The notes under the pieces were generated by a model. The model was given only the letters and a program-made list of their open reading frames with translations. It was not told the origin of the DNA and did not search any database. From assembly GCF_029714425.1 (NCBI RefSeq), contig NZ_CP121668.1, positions 372,001 to 436,000 of the forward strand: DNA of 64,000 nucleotides, given 5' to 3'. Position 1 is the stretch's first letter. Each line of letters begins with the position of its first letter. The DNA comes from Bradyrhizobium sp. CB2312 (GTDB lineage Bacteria > Pseudomonadota > Alphaproteobacteria > Rhizobiales > Xanthobacteraceae). Both the position numbers and the translations under genes were made by a program. Positions 53,194 to 63,950 of the stretch are shown here, one piece after another.

Positions 53194-53838
53194 TCACGTG
53201 GTTCCCTTCCAGCTCCCGTCCGGGTTCCGCAGGCCGGTTGAGGAGAGATTCAGCTTCAAACCGGTCAGAAAGACCCAGGCCGGCGCCGGCCGGTCCGCAA
53301 GCAAGGCTGCCTTGTCCTCGGGCAGGCGGTAGCGCGCGAGGGCCTTGGCGGCGGGCGAGGCGAGGGCACGGAAACTCTTCGGCGGACGATCGATCACGGC
53401 CATCGGCACTTGGGCGGCGATGCGCCGCCAGTCCTGCCAACGATGGAATTGAGCGAGGTTATCGGCGCCCATAATCCAGACAAAGCGCAGGCCCGAGAAG
53501 CGGCGGCGCAAGGTGTTGATCGTGTCGATAGTATAGCGGGTACGAATGACGGATTCGAGACAGCTCACCTCGATCCGCGGGTCATCAGCGACGTCGCGCG
53601 CGGCCTGCATGCGCTCGCCGAGCTCATGCAGATTGCCGTTCTCCTTGAGCGGATTGCCGGGGGTCACCAGCCACCAGACGCGATCGAGTTGCAATCGCGT
53701 CAGCGCGAATCGGCTGATCGCGCGATGGGCCTGATGCGGCGGATTGAACGAGCCGCCGAGCAGGCCGATGCGCATGCCCTCGGTGTGGGGCGGGACCGCT
53801 TGCGCCACGAACCGCGGCACGACGAAATTGTTGCTCAA
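53194..53838 (-). CDS. nadD: Nicotinate-nucleotide adenylyltransferase
   Basis: A NaMN adenylyltransferase for NAD synthesis. The nucleotide-binding motif [15 protein letters not shown] and the C-terminal LSSTGLRN (family SSTxIR) are present. The frame opens with a TTG at 53838. An ATG at 53775 ([14 protein letters not shown]) gives a 193-residue protein of ordinary length and may be the real start. Between proA and rsfS, as usual in Rhizobiales. Confidence 0.94.
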   Translation of the reverse strand: MSNNFVVPRFVAQAVPPHTEGMRIGLLGGSFNPPHQAHRAISRFALTRLQLDRVWWLVTPGNPLKENGNLHELGERMQAARDVADDPRIEVSCLESVIRTRYTIDTINTLRRRFSGLRFVWIMGADNLAQFHRWQDWRRIAAQVPMAVIDRPPKSFRALASPAAKALARYRLPEDKAALLADRPAPAWVFLTGLKLNLSSTGLRNPDGSWKGTT

Positions 53839-53858
53839 TGCCCGCCCCGCGACGTTGC

Positions 53859-55166
53859 TTACGGCCGCGTCTGCCCGGTGCCGTGAACGCGATACTTGAA
53901 GCTCGTCAACTGCTCGGCACCGACCGGGCCACGGGCGTGGAAGCGGCCGGTGGCGATGCCGATCTCGGCGCCGAAGCCGAACTCGCCGCCATCGGCGAAC
54001 TGCGTCGAGGCGTTGTGCAGCACGATCGCGGAATCGACCTCGCTGAGGAATCTCTTCGCCGCCGCGTCATCCGCGCTCACGATCGCATCGGTATGGTGCG
54101 AGCCGTGATTCTGGATATGTGCGATCGCGCCGTCGACGCCGTCGACCACCTTCGCCGCGATGATCGCGTCGAGATACTCCGTATCCCAATCGTCTTCGCT
54201 GGCAGGTTTTACACGCGCGTCGGCTTTTTGAACGGCATCGTCGCCGCGCACTTCGCAGCCGGCATCCAACAGCATCTCGACCAGCGGCTTCAGGTTTGTG
54301 CCGGCAGCGGCGCGATCGACCAGCAGCGTCTCGGCCGCACCGCAGACGCCGGTCCGGCGCATCTTGGCGTTGAGCACGATCGACTTCGCCATGGCGAGGT
54401 CGGCGCTGGCATCGATATAGACGTGGTTGACGCCTTCGAGGTGCGCGAACACCGGCACGCGCGCTTCCTGCTCGACGCGGGCGACGAGGCTCTTGCCGCC
54501 GCGCGGCACGATCACGTCGACGGCGCCGTTCAATCCTGAGAGCATCATGCCGACCGCCGCGCGGTCGCGCGTCGGCACCAGCGTGATCGCAGCTTCGGGC
54601 AGGCCGGCTTCGCGCAGGCCCTGCACCAGGCAGTCATGGATGGCGCGGCAGGAACGGAAACTGTCGGAGCCGCCGCGCAGGATCACGGCATTGCCGGACT
54701 TCAGGCACAGCACGCCGGCATCCGCCGCAACGTTCGGCCGGCTCTCGAAGATCACGCCGACGACGCCGAGCGGCACGCGCACGCGCTCGATGGTCATGCC
54801 GTTCGGCCGCTGCCAGCTCTCGGTGACGACCCCGATCGGATCGGCGATGCCGCGCACAATGCCGATGCCCTCGGCCATCGACTCGACGCGCGCCGGTGTC
54901 AGCGTCAGGCGATCGATGAAGGAGGCGGTCATGTTGCTCGACGCGCGGGCTTCCGCGACGTCCTCGGCATTGGCGGCAAGGATCGCGGCTGAGTTCGCGC
55001 GGATCGCCCGCTCCATGGCTTCCAGCGCCCGGTTCTTCTGCTCCGGCGGCGCCAGCGCCAGCACGCGCGCGGCGGCGCGGGCCTTGGTGGCGAGATCGGA
55101 CATCAGCGCCAAGAGATCGCCAGTCCGATCGGCATTGCCGTCAACGGCTTTGAGGGGGGCGGCCAT
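53859..55166 (-). CDS. proA: Glutamate-5-semialdehyde dehydrogenase (gamma-glutamyl phosphate reductase)
   Basis: A 435-residue ALDH-superfamily enzyme, second step of proline synthesis. The catalytic Cys is in [24 protein letters not shown] and [15 protein letters not shown] are typical. ATG 55166 is chosen ([10 protein letters not shown]); the longer frame crosses a repeat element. Downstream of proB with a 217-base gap containing element F2. Confidence 0.96.
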   Translation of the reverse strand: MAAPLKAVDGNADRTGDLLALMSDLATKARAAARVLALAPPEQKNRALEAMERAIRANSAAILAANAEDVAEARASSNMTASFIDRLTLTPARVESMAEGIGIVRGIADPIGVVTESWQRPNGMTIERVRVPLGVVGVIFESRPNVAADAGVLCLKSGNAVILRGGSDSFRSCRAIHDCLVQGLREAGLPEAAITLVPTRDRAAVGMMLSGLNGAVDVIVPRGGKSLVARVEQEARVPVFAHLEGVNHVYIDASADLAMAKSIVLNAKMRRTGVCGAAETLLVDRAAAGTNLKPLVEMLLDAGCEVRGDDAVQKADARVKPASEDDWDTEYLDAIIAAKVVDGVDGAIAHIQNHGSHHTDAIVSADDAAAKRFLSEVDSAIVLHNASTQFADGGEFGFGAEIGIATGRFHARGPVGAEQLTSFKYRVHGTGQTRP

Positions 55167-55288
55167 GGGGTCAAACCTTCTGCTAAGGCGGTGTCCTAGC
55201 ACGGAAATCCCGCGTCTGCGAAGGGCGGGGAGGGTATGGCTGGGCTTCGGTCGGCGGGATCGGGGTTCGGCCACTGGCCTATCCCCGG

Positions 55289-55375
55289 CGTCATGGCCGG
55301 GCTTGACCCGGCCATCCACGTCTTAGCCGGGCCAAGAAAGTACGTGGATGCCCGGGACAAGCCCGGGCATGATGG
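55289..55375. repeat. Palindromic element, catggccgggcttg family (copy F2), between proB and proA
   Basis: cgtcatggccgggcttgacc at the left and gacaagcccgggcatgatgg at the right are inverted. Inner atccacgt pairs with acgtggat. Same family as the atpA-atpG element. Confidence 0.88.
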
Positions 55376-55383
55376 CAAAGGCC

Positions 55384-56505
55384 TTACCCACCCACCACCA
55401 GGTCGTCGCGATGGATCATTTCCGACCGCCCGCTGATGCCGAGGATGGCCATCACGTCCGGGGAGGAGCGGCCCTTGATCCGCTCGGCGTCGTCGGCGTC
55501 ATAGGCGATCAGGCCTCGGCCGACTTCGCTGGTATCGGGGCCGCGCACGATCACGGCGTCGCCGCGGGCGAACTGGCCTTCGACCTTGATCACGCCGGCC
55601 GGCAGCAGGCTGGCGCCGGCGCGCAGCGCCGCGACCGCGCCGGCATCGATCGTCAGCGTGCCCTTCGGCTCCAGCGAGCCGGCGATCCAGCGCTTGCGCG
55701 AAGTGATGGGATTGGCCGGCGTCAGGAACCAGGTGCAGCGGCCGCCATTGGCAATCGCCTGCAAGGGATGCTCGATCTTGCCGGAGGCGATCAGCATATG
55801 CGTGCCGCCGGTGGTCGCGATCTTGGCGGCCTCGACCTTGGTGCGCATGCCGCCGCGCGACAGCTCGGACTCGGCGTCTCCCGCCACCGCCTCGATCTCG
55901 GAGGAAATGCTTTCCACCACCGGGATCAGTTTGGCATTCGGATTGTTCTTCGGCGGGGCGTCGTAGAGCCCGTCGATGTCGGACAGCAGCACCAAGAGGT
56001 CCGCGCTCGCCATGGTGGCGACGCGCGCGGCGAGGCGGTCGTTGTCGCCATAGCGGATCTCGTTGGTGGCGACCGTGTCGTTCTCATTGATCACGGGGAT
56101 GGCGCGCCATTCCAGCAGCTTGCCGATGGTGGAGCGGGCATTGAGATAACGACGGCGCTCCTCGGTGTCCTGCAGGGTCACCAGGATCTGGCCGGCCCCG
56201 ATGCCGTGCGCCCCTAACACCTCCGACCAGATCCGCGCCAGCGCGATCTGGCCGACGGCGGCCGCGGCCTGGCTCTCCTCCAGCTTCAGCGGGCCGCGCG
56301 GCAGCTTGAGGCGGCTGCGGCCGAGCGCGATCGAGCCCGAGGACACGACGAGGACGTCACGGCCCTCGCGGTGCAGCTTGGCCATGTCGTCGGCGAGCGC
56401 GGCCAGCCAGGAGGCACGCACCTCGCCCTTGTCGGAATCGACCAGTAGCGCGGAGCCGACCTTGACGACGATGCGGCGGAATTGACTGAGTTCGGGGCTG
56501 GCCAT
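55384..56505 (-). CDS. proB: Glutamate 5-kinase
   Basis: A 373-residue enzyme with an amino-acid-kinase domain ([41 protein letters not shown]) and a C-terminal PUA domain (about 285-370). It catalyses the first, proline-inhibited step of proline synthesis. ATG 56505 is chosen. In relatives it directly follows obgE; here two other genes intervene. Confidence 0.96.
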   Translation of the reverse strand: MASPELSQFRRIVVKVGSALLVDSDKGEVRASWLAALADDMAKLHREGRDVLVVSSGSIALGRSRLKLPRGPLKLEESQAAAAVGQIALARIWSEVLGAHGIGAGQILVTLQDTEERRRYLNARSTIGKLLEWRAIPVINENDTVATNEIRYGDNDRLAARVATMASADLLVLLSDIDGLYDAPPKNNPNAKLIPVVESISSEIEAVAGDAESELSRGGMRTKVEAAKIATTGGTHMLIASGKIEHPLQAIANGGRCTWFLTPANPITSRKRWIAGSLEPKGTLTIDAGAVAALRAGASLLPAGVIKVEGQFARGDAVIVRGPDTSEVGRGLIAYDADDAERIKGRSSPDVMAILGISGRSEMIHRDDLVVGG

Positions 56506-56689
56506 GACGCGTGTAACGAACTGCTCGGTAAACGGCGGAGCGACGGGCGGCGCCGATGAGCCCTGCTTTTGCAGCAGGATGGTGACCGGCGCAAGGCGGC
56601 CAGGATGGTAAACGGCGAAGGTCGGCCTTGTCTTGAGCGCCGGCCCGGCTCTAATGCCGCCAACTAATAATGGGCTGGAGGGGACGCGA

Positions 56690-57667
56690 ATGGATCGCCG
56701 CAAATTCATCGCCGGATGTCTTGGTGGAGGTCTTGGGCTGCCGCTGCTGGCGCAGGCGGGTGAGGCGCAAGCGCAGGCCGGGCTGAGCAAGATCGTCTTC
56801 CCCTTCGCGGCGGGAGCCGGCGGCGACACGCTGTGCCGGCTGATCGCGCAGGAGATGGCGCCGGTGTTGCAACGGACCATCGTGGTCGAGAACCGCACCG
56901 GCGGCGATGGCCTGATCGGCATCAAGGCGGTGAAGGGCGCAAGTCCCGACGGCAGCATGGTGCTGGTGACGACGGGGCCGACCATGTACCTGCTGCCGAT
57001 GGTCGAGACGACACCGAGCTTCGATACCGCCAAGGATTTCATGCCGGTGTCGCTGCTGGCGCGGTTCGAATTCGCGCTGGTGGTCAGTCCGGCGATGGAC
57101 GTCGACGATTTCAAGGGATTTGTCGCCTGGTTGAAGGCGCATCCGAACAAGACCTCGTTCGGCGTGCCGAGCAACGGCACCATTCCGCATTTCATGGGCT
57201 CCAAGCTCGAGAAAGATCTCGGCATTCCGCTCACGCGCGTGCCCTATCGCGGCAGTGCGCCGATCCTCAACGACCTCGTCGGCGGCCACATTTCTTTTGG
57301 GATCACCACGCTAGCCGACGCGCTGCCGCAGCATCGCGCCAAGGGCGTGAAGATCATCGCGGTCTCGAGCGCCGAGCGCTCGCCATTCGCGCCTGACGTT
57401 CCGACGCTGAAGGAAAGCGGCATCGATCTCGTCGCGGACGCCTGGTACGGCATGTGGCTCCCCGCCGGCAGCCCGCCGGAGTTTGCGAGCAAGCTCGGCG
57501 CCGCCGCAAGCGCCGCGCTCGCCAAGCCCGAGGTGAAGGAGAAGCTCACCGCGATCGGCTTGATCCCGGTCGGCAGCAATGCGGAAGAATTGTCGAAAGA
57601 GCTCGCCGCGAATACGGCGTTCTGGCAGCCGATCGTGAAGGCGACGGGGTACAAGATCGAGAACTAG
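56690..57667 (+). CDS. Bug-family (TctC-like) extracytoplasmic solute-binding protein
   Basis: A 325-residue periplasmic protein with a signal sequence [20 protein letters not shown]. Its twin-arginine-like RRKF suggests Tat export. The mature part has [35 protein letters not shown] and [14 protein letters not shown], typical of Bug receptors for small carboxylates. No TctA/TctB membrane subunits are nearby, so it is an orphan. It is convergent with the sulfatase-fold gene and divergent from proB. The 184-base gap before it would hold both promoters. Confidence 0.92.
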   Translation: MDRRKFIAGCLGGGLGLPLLAQAGEAQAQAGLSKIVFPFAAGAGGDTLCRLIAQEMAPVLQRTIVVENRTGGDGLIGIKAVKGASPDGSMVLVTTGPTMYLLPMVETTPSFDTAKDFMPVSLLARFEFALVVSPAMDVDDFKGFVAWLKAHPNKTSFGVPSNGTIPHFMGSKLEKDLGIPLTRVPYRGSAPILNDLVGGHISFGITTLADALPQHRAKGVKIIAVSSAERSPFAPDVPTLKESGIDLVADAWYGMWLPAGSPPEFASKLGAAASAALAKPEVKEKLTAIGLIPVGSNAEELSKELAANTAFWQPIVKATGYKIEN

Positions 57668-57678
57668 GTCTCTCCTCC

Positions 57679-57763
57679 CGTCATTGCGAGGAGCCCTTGC
57701 GACGAAGCAATCCAGAATCTCTGGGGAAAAGAACTGGATTGCTTCGCTGCGCTCGCAATGACG
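57679..57763. repeat. Palindromic element, cattgcgag/gaagcaatccag family (copy B3)
   Basis: cgtcattgcgaggagccctt at the left, gctgcgctcgcaatgacg at the right, gaagcaatccag/ctggattgcttc inside. It lies between two convergent genes. Confidence 0.88.
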
Positions 57764-57814
57764 GCGTGGATGGATGTTCGATTGTATCGACGATGCAGAG
57801 TCGCGGAGAGCAGC

Positions 57815-59449
57815 TCACATCTTCCCGCGCTGCGCGATGCCGTCCTTGATTGCGGCAAGCTCTTTCTCATCCCAGATGCCGATCAGGACGCCGCCCTTTA
57901 CCTGGAGCTGGTTGTCCGCATAGGCCGCGATCTTCTCGCGCGGCGTGGTGATGTGGTCGTTCGGATGCAGCGCCCAGTCGAACAGCTCGGCCTGTAAACG
58001 CGCGATAATGCCGGCGCACTCAGGATCATCGCCGCGGTCGACATATTCCTGCGGATCGGTTTCGAGATCGTATAGCATCGGGCGGAAGCCGGAGGCGTGG
58101 ATGTATTTCCAGCGGCCGTCGAACACCATGAACAGGCGGCAGCGCTCGATCGGCTGGTTCAGCTTCAGCCGCACGTCCTGCATGGCGTAGTCGTATTCGG
58201 AGAACGCGACCTTGCGCCAATCCGGCGGCGTGGGCCCGCGCAGCAGCGGCAGCAGCGAGCGTCCTTCGAGAATGTGGCCTGGCACCTTGCCGCCAAAATA
58301 ATCGACGAAGGTCGGCGCGAGATCGATGCCTTCCACCAGCGCGTCGCTGCGCGTGCCGCGCGTGGCATCCGCCTCCTGCGAGGGATCGATGATGATCAGC
58401 GGGATTTTTGCCGACTGCTCATGGAACAGGTCCTTCTCACCCATCCAGTGATCGCCGAGATAGTCGCCATGATCGGAGGTGAACACGATCATGGTGGTGT
58501 CCAGGAGGCCGCGCTCACCTAAGAATTTCATCAGCGCGCCCATCTGGTCGTCGATCTGGGTGATCAGGCCCATATAGGTCGGGATCACCTTCTCGCGGGC
58601 CTCGTCGCGCGCCATGTTGCGGGAGTAGCGCATGTCCATGTAGGCGCCGAATACCGGATGCGGGCTCGAGCGCTCGCGCTCGGAGCGAATCACCGGGATC
58701 ATGTCATCGGTCGAATACATGCTCGCGTAAGGCTCGGGCGCGATATAGGGCCAGTGCGGCTTGATGTAGGACAGATGCAGGCACCAGGGCCTGCCGTCCG
58801 TCTCGGCTTCGCTGATGAAGTCCATTGCGCGCCGCGTCATGTAGGGCGTCTCTGAATGCTCGTCCGGCACGCGCGCGGCCTTGTCGGCGTGCACCAGCAG
58901 CCAGCCGTTCTGCAAGCTGCCGTCTTCTGCCGCGCCTGAATTGGCCCAGTGCTCCCAGGGATTGGTCGCTTCAAAGCCCTGCTGGCGCAGATATTCATCG
59001 TATTTCGGGCGCGGCCGGCCGGTCGGATGCAGGCCGTCGTCGCGCTCATAGGGCTCGAAGCCGCATTCGGCGACGTGCACGCCGATCATCGACTCCGGCG
59101 GGATGCCGAGCGCCTTCATGCCTTCGAGGTCGGGCGCCATGTGGGTCTTGCCGACCAGCACGTTGCGCACGCCGATCTTCTTGAGGTGATCGCCGAGCGT
59201 GGGCTCGCCGACGCGCAGCGGCCAGCCATTCCAGTGCGAGCCGTGCGAGCGCATGTAGCGCCCGGTGTAGAACGACATCCGTGACGGGCCGCAGATCGGC
59301 GATTGCACGTAAGCCTTGGTGAAGAGCACGCCACGCTTGGCCATGGCGTCGATGTTCGGCGTCTTCAGCGTGGGATGTCCTGTGCAGCCGAGATAATCAT
59401 AGCGAAGCTGGTCGCACATGATCCAGAGAACGTTCTTCGCGCGCGCCAT
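57815..59449 (-). CDS. Sulfatase/phosphonate monoester hydrolase-like enzyme (formylglycine type)
   Basis: A 544-residue alkaline-phosphatase-superfamily hydrolase without signal peptide, so cytoplasmic. The C-x-P-S-R site is C53-GPSR in PICGPSRMSFYTGR, where Cys would be converted to formylglycine. Metal ligands are visible at D13 (IMCDQLRYD) and TSDHGDYLGDH. It could cleave sulfate or phosphonate/phosphodiester monoesters; the sequence cannot decide. No sulfatase-modifying enzyme is in the window. Next to the orphan Bug protein. Confidence 0.9.
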   Translation of the reverse strand: MARAKNVLWIMCDQLRYDYLGCTGHPTLKTPNIDAMAKRGVLFTKAYVQSPICGPSRMSFYTGRYMRSHGSHWNGWPLRVGEPTLGDHLKKIGVRNVLVGKTHMAPDLEGMKALGIPPESMIGVHVAECGFEPYERDDGLHPTGRPRPKYDEYLRQQGFEATNPWEHWANSGAAEDGSLQNGWLLVHADKAARVPDEHSETPYMTRRAMDFISEAETDGRPWCLHLSYIKPHWPYIAPEPYASMYSTDDMIPVIRSERERSSPHPVFGAYMDMRYSRNMARDEAREKVIPTYMGLITQIDDQMGALMKFLGERGLLDTTMIVFTSDHGDYLGDHWMGEKDLFHEQSAKIPLIIIDPSQEADATRGTRSDALVEGIDLAPTFVDYFGGKVPGHILEGRSLLPLLRGPTPPDWRKVAFSEYDYAMQDVRLKLNQPIERCRLFMVFDGRWKYIHASGFRPMLYDLETDPQEYVDRGDDPECAGIIARLQAELFDWALHPNDHITTPREKIAAYADNQLQVKGGVLIGIWDEKELAAIKDGIAQRGKM

Positions 59450-59546
59450 GCCTCGTCCCTGCATTTTCTTGATTGGTTGATGCTGCGCTATCGCGGTCGG
59501 GATGGCAACCTGCCAGTGATGCGCGCGCTCGGAGCCATACATTCCG

Positions 59547-59695
59547 CTGTCGTCCCTTGCGAAAGCAGGGACCATAACCACAGGAAGTGCTTTGGCGAAG
59601 ACCCGTCGTGCGGGACTGCAACCATCCGCAATCGATAGATCACGCGGTATGGGTCCCCGCTCCCCGTGCGCAATTGCGCACTAGGCGGGGACGAC
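59547..59695. repeat. Palindromic element (copy E2), between the sulfatase-fold gene and obgE
   Basis: The ends gtcgtcccttgcgaaagcag and aggcggggacgac are inverted only at the outer bases. The core shares tttggcgaagac and caatcgatagatcacgcggt with E1 at 33616, though E2's right arm is changed to a cgcaattgcgca type seen also in element C1. Confidence 0.8.
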
Positions 59696-59709
59696 GGAGG
59701 GGAGAAAGT

Positions 59710-60792
<1,083 letters not shown>

Positions 60793-60862
60793 TTACCCGC
60801 AAATTGGCCGAATTTCCGCGAATTTGACCCCTTGCTTAACCAACCGGGCGCCGGCTCTCACC

Positions 60863-60998
60863 CGTCGTCCCGGGGCGCGCAACGCGCGAGCCCGGGACCC
60901 ATAACCACAGGGAGACGTTTGGCGAAGACAGGTCATTACTATCTCGTGAAACGACACAGGCCTGTGGGTATGGATCCCCGCGTTCGCGGGGATGACGG
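60863..60998. repeat. Palindromic element (copy D3, mixed arms), between MaoC and obgE genes
   Basis: The left arm cgtcgtcccggggcgcgcaa is D/E-like. The right arm tggatccccgcgttcgcggg ending gatgacgg is the same as in D2. Core contains tttggcgaagaca. It abuts the stop codon of the MaoC gene exactly. Confidence 0.8.
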
Positions 60999-61478
60999 TT
61001 AGAGGGGCCGGCGGCGGATCAGGAATTTCTGCATGCCCTCCAGCACCAATTCCTTGCGCTGGTTGAACACGGTGCTCCGCAGCGTCACCGTGCCGGTCGT
61101 GCGGCCCGGCACGAGCTCGGTGACCTCGAGCGCGGGATAGATCGTGTCGTCGGCGAAGACCGGCTTGAGGAACCGGCTCGACTGCTCGAGGAAGCCGACC
61201 AGGGATTCCTCGACCATGAACGGAAACAGGCCGGCGCCGGGCGCGGTGTGGATCAGGGTCTGGAAGCCGTGGGCGAGCAGGTGCGGCATGCCGCGGCTGC
61301 GGCAATATTCCACGTCGTAATGCACGGGATGGGTGTCGCCGCTCGCGGTCTGGAATGCCGCGAACACCGCGGTGGTCTGGGTCCGGCTCGGCAGCACGAA
61401 CCGTTCGCCGACCACGAAATCCTCAAACCAGCGTTGCGTGGGGATCATGCGATGCTGGGCCGGATCGAAGTCGGTCAT
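60999..61478 (-). CDS. MaoC family dehydratase (R-hydratase-like hot-dog protein)
   Basis: A 159-residue single hot-dog protein. The hydratase motif is recognisable as TASGDTHPVHYDVEYCRSRG, with the catalytic Asp and His, followed by AHGFQTL. Related enzymes hydrate trans-enoyl-CoA. The acyl substrate is unknown. Divergent from the EamA transporter gene. Confidence 0.9.
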   Translation of the reverse strand: MTDFDPAQHRMIPTQRWFEDFVVGERFVLPSRTQTTAVFAAFQTASGDTHPVHYDVEYCRSRGMPHLLAHGFQTLIHTAPGAGLFPFMVEESLVGFLEQSSRFLKPVFADDTIYPALEVTELVPGRTTGTVTLRSTVFNQRKELVLEGMQKFLIRRRPL

Positions 61479-61634
61479 GTCGATGCTCTTTCGTTCGTGG
61501 GCGGCCTATCGCTACCGCGACGCGAAGAGTGCGACAATCCGTTCAATTCGGCTTGCGCGGGCTTGTCGCGGTGGCTCACGTCATTAAAACGACCGCAAGC
61601 GACTCTATTCGCCGGTTTCCGCCGCTCTCTCAGC

Positions 61635-61720
61635 CGTCATTGCGAGGAGCGAAGCGACGAAGCAATCCAGACTGCCGCTGCGGAGACAGTCTGGATTGCT
61701 TCGCTTCGCTCGCAATGACG
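61635..61720. repeat. Palindromic element, cattgcgag/gaagcaatccag family (copy B4)
   Basis: cgtcattgcgaggagcgaag and cttcgcttcgctcgcaatga are inverted, with caatccagact/agtctggattg inside. It ends 19 bases before the transporter ATG, so that gene's mRNA leader would carry or follow it. Confidence 0.9.
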
Positions 61721-61739
61721 ATCCCTCACAGTTCGATCA

Positions 61740-62654
61740 ATGCCCTTCTTCAAAAATCTCTCCGCCTATGACGATCGCTCCGCGCGCCTGGCCGGCATTG
61801 CGCTGATGGTGCTGTCGATCTTCATGTTCTCGTTCGGCGACGCCATGGGCAAGTTCCTGGTCGGGACCTATTCGGTGGGGCAGCTCCTGTTCCTGCGCGC
61901 GTGCGCGGCGCTGCTCTTGCTGTCGCCGTTGATCTGGAAGCAGCGCCACCAATTCCTGAATCTGGAGCGGCCGCGATTGCAGCTCTTCCGCGTCATCCTG
62001 TCGACGCTGGAAGTGGCCGCCTTCTTCCTCGCGACCGTCTACCTGCCGCTTGCCGACGTCATCACCTATTATCTCGCCGGACCCATCTTCGTCACCGCGA
62101 TGTCGGCGATCTTTCTGGGAGAGAAGGTCGGCTGGCGGCGCTGGACCGCGATTCTGATCGGCTTCTGCGGCGTGCTGATCGCGCTGCGGCCGTCGGCGCA
62201 GACGGTGAGCCTGCCGGCGCTGATCGCGCTCGGCGGCAGCCTGTCGTTCGCGACGTTGATGCTGATCACGCGCAGCCTGCGCAAGACGCCCGACATCGTG
62301 ATGGCATCCTCGCAATTCATCGGCACGTTCTCGCTGGGCGCCGTGCTGTCGGCATTCCACTGGGTGCCGCCGACGCCGGGAAGCCTCGTCTTCTTCGCGC
62401 TGGCCGGGCTCATCTCGGTCACCGCGCTGTTCTGCGTCAACCGCTCGCTCAAGCTCGCGCCTGCGAGCGTCGTGGTGCCGTATCAGTATTCGATGATTGT
62501 CTGGGCTGTGATCTTCGGCTTCGTCGTGTTCGGCGACGTGCCGTCAATTGCCACCATCGTCGGCGCCGCCATCATCATCGGCGCGGGGTTCTACATCTAT
62601 CTGCGGGAGCGCGATCTGGGGCGCGAGAGCGCGGAGGTGAATCCGCCGGTGTAG
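61740..62654 (+). CDS. DMT superfamily transporter (EamA)
   Basis: A 304-residue protein with ten predicted transmembrane helices in two EamA halves: PLADVITYYLAGPIFVTAMS in the first and SLKLAPASVVVPYQYSMIVW in the second. It is a drug/metabolite exporter of unknown substrate. No good ribosome site is visible before the ATG at 61740, which follows closely on element B4. Confidence 0.92.
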   Translation: MPFFKNLSAYDDRSARLAGIALMVLSIFMFSFGDAMGKFLVGTYSVGQLLFLRACAALLLLSPLIWKQRHQFLNLERPRLQLFRVILSTLEVAAFFLATVYLPLADVITYYLAGPIFVTAMSAIFLGEKVGWRRWTAILIGFCGVLIALRPSAQTVSLPALIALGGSLSFATLMLITRSLRKTPDIVMASSQFIGTFSLGAVLSAFHWVPPTPGSLVFFALAGLISVTALFCVNRSLKLAPASVVVPYQYSMIVWAVIFGFVVFGDVPSIATIVGAAIIIGAGFYIYLRERDLGRESAEVNPPV

Positions 62655-62660
62655 CCGCAA

Positions 62661-62805
62661 CGTCGTCCCGGGGCGCGCAGAGCGCGAGCCCGGGACCCAT
62701 ACCCACAGGAAGTCGTTTTGCGAAGACTCGGAGTGGGTGCTACGCCTCACACTCCTCCCCGTGGTTATGGGTCCCGGGTTCGCGCTGCGCGCGCCCCGGG
62801 ACGAC
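62661..62805. repeat. Palindromic element, cgtcgtcccggggcgcgc family (copy D4)
   Basis: cgtcgtcccggggcgcgcag and ctgcgcgcgccccgggacga are inverted. gggacccata pairs with tatgggtccc. ttttgcgaagactcg in the core resembles the core of E1 and E2. It lies between convergent genes. Confidence 0.88.
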
Positions 62806-62832
62806 AGCGGAGAATGTCGCGGCGTCTCAGGC

Positions 62833-63426
62833 CTACCTCATCCGTCTCGCGCTGCTCCAGCTCTTCAGCGACGACCACACGCCGCGCGAGAGGCGGAAGC
62901 AGTCGACCGGCGTCGAGGAGCCCAGTGCCAGGAAGCGGTGCAGCTGCACGCCGCTCCACTGGAAGCCGCACTTCTCCAGCACCTTGCGCGAGGCCGGGTT
63001 GGTGACGCGCGCGCCGGCGTAGAGGTGGTCGTCCTCGAACTCCTCGAAGAAGAAATCGATCGCGCCGCGCGCGGCTTCCGTTGCAAAGCCCCGGCCCCAA
63101 TGCTCGACGCCGAGCCAATAGCCGAGTTCGGCATTGCCAGGGGTGGAGCAGTCGATGCCGACCATGCCGAGCGGGCCGCTGTCGTGCTCGATCAGGAACA
63201 CGGTCTCGCTGCCGAACTTGGACGTGGCCCGGATGAATTCGACGGCGTCGTCCTGCGAATAGGGATGGGGGAGGCGGCGGGTGTTCTCCGCGACGCGGCG
63301 ATCGTTGGCGAGCTGGGCGATGGTTCTGACGTCGGCGAGGGTCGGCCGCCGCAAGGTCAGCCGCTCCGTGGCGACGACGCTCGGTCTCGCCTCCCGCAAG
63401 GTCGCGCTCGAGAAATCCTGCAACAT
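62833..63426 (-). CDS. GNAT family N-acetyltransferase (RimJ/RimL type)
   Basis: A 197-residue acetyltransferase. ATERLTLRRPTLADV at the N-terminus, ELGYWLGVEHWGRGFATEAARGAIDF (the acetyl-CoA loop) and NPASRKVLEKCGFQ are typical of the RimJ/RimL/Atf branch. The target is unknown. ATG 63426 is chosen because ggag lies seven bases upstream; the GTG at 63447 has no site. Between rpmA and obgE, where rhizobia usually carry a GNAT gene. Confidence 0.9.
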   Translation of the reverse strand: MLQDFSSATLREARPSVVATERLTLRRPTLADVRTIAQLANDRRVAENTRRLPHPYSQDDAVEFIRATSKFGSETVFLIEHDSGPLGMVGIDCSTPGNAELGYWLGVEHWGRGFATEAARGAIDFFFEEFEDDHLYAGARVTNPASRKVLEKCGFQWSGVQLHRFLALGSSTPVDCFRLSRGVWSSLKSWSSARRMR

Positions 63427-63474
63427 GTCCGGCTCCGTGAAAGTCACTAAGTGAAAGTGAGCAAGTCAAAGAAA

Positions 63475-63502
63475 AGGGGAGGCCGGTTTCCCGCCTCCCC
63501 TT
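63475..63502 (-). terminator. Intrinsic terminator after rpmA
   Basis: On the minus strand AAGGGGAGGC-gggaaacc-G-GCCTCCCCTT runs into TTCTTTGACT. A second hairpin, GGAGTCCGCCGGGTcc/accGGCGGAGTCC (about 63528-63562), lies between it and rpmA. Confidence 0.82.
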
Positions 63503-63578
63503 GGAGCCTTCGATCTCTAGGATCTCTGGGACTCCGCCGGTTTGGTAGGACCCGGCGGACTCCAAATTGATCCACCGT

Positions 63579-63848
63579 TTATTCAGCCGCCTCTGCGATC
63601 GGGAGTACCGATACGAAGGTGCGGCCGTTGGCTTTGGCCTGGAACGCAACACGACCTTCGACCTTGGCGAACAAGGTATGGTCCGTGCCCATGCCAACGT
63701 TAAGGCCCGGATGCCAGGTGGTGCCGCGCTGACGCGCAATGATGTTGCCGGGAGTGACGATCTCCCCGCCGAACGCCTTGATGCCGAGGCGCTTACCCTT
63801 CGAATCGCGTCCGTTGCGCGATGAACCGCCTGCTTTTTTGTGAGCCAT
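63579..63848 (-). CDS. rpmA: 50S ribosomal protein L27
   Basis: An 89-residue protein with [20 protein letters not shown] and [22 protein letters not shown], the strongly conserved L27 signatures. L27's N-terminal tail reaches the peptidyl-transferase centre. Follows rplU by about 100 bases. Confidence 0.98.
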   Translation of the reverse strand: MAHKKAGGSSRNGRDSKGKRLGIKAFGGEIVTPGNIIARQRGTTWHPGLNVGMGTDHTLFAKVEGRVAFQAKANGRTFVSVLPIAEAAE

Positions 63849-63950
63849 GGCTCGTCTCCGAAATCCTGCGTAGTTCTAGGTCAATTCCTTGACGGAATCA
63901 TTTCAAAACGTCGCACGCATCAATTCGTGAATTGGCGTGATCGGTTTTCG

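Noticed and set aside
60793..61305. 170-codon minus-strand ORF overlapping the MaoC gene
   Set aside because: It is a frame-shifted shadow of the MaoC gene that continues into palindrome D3.
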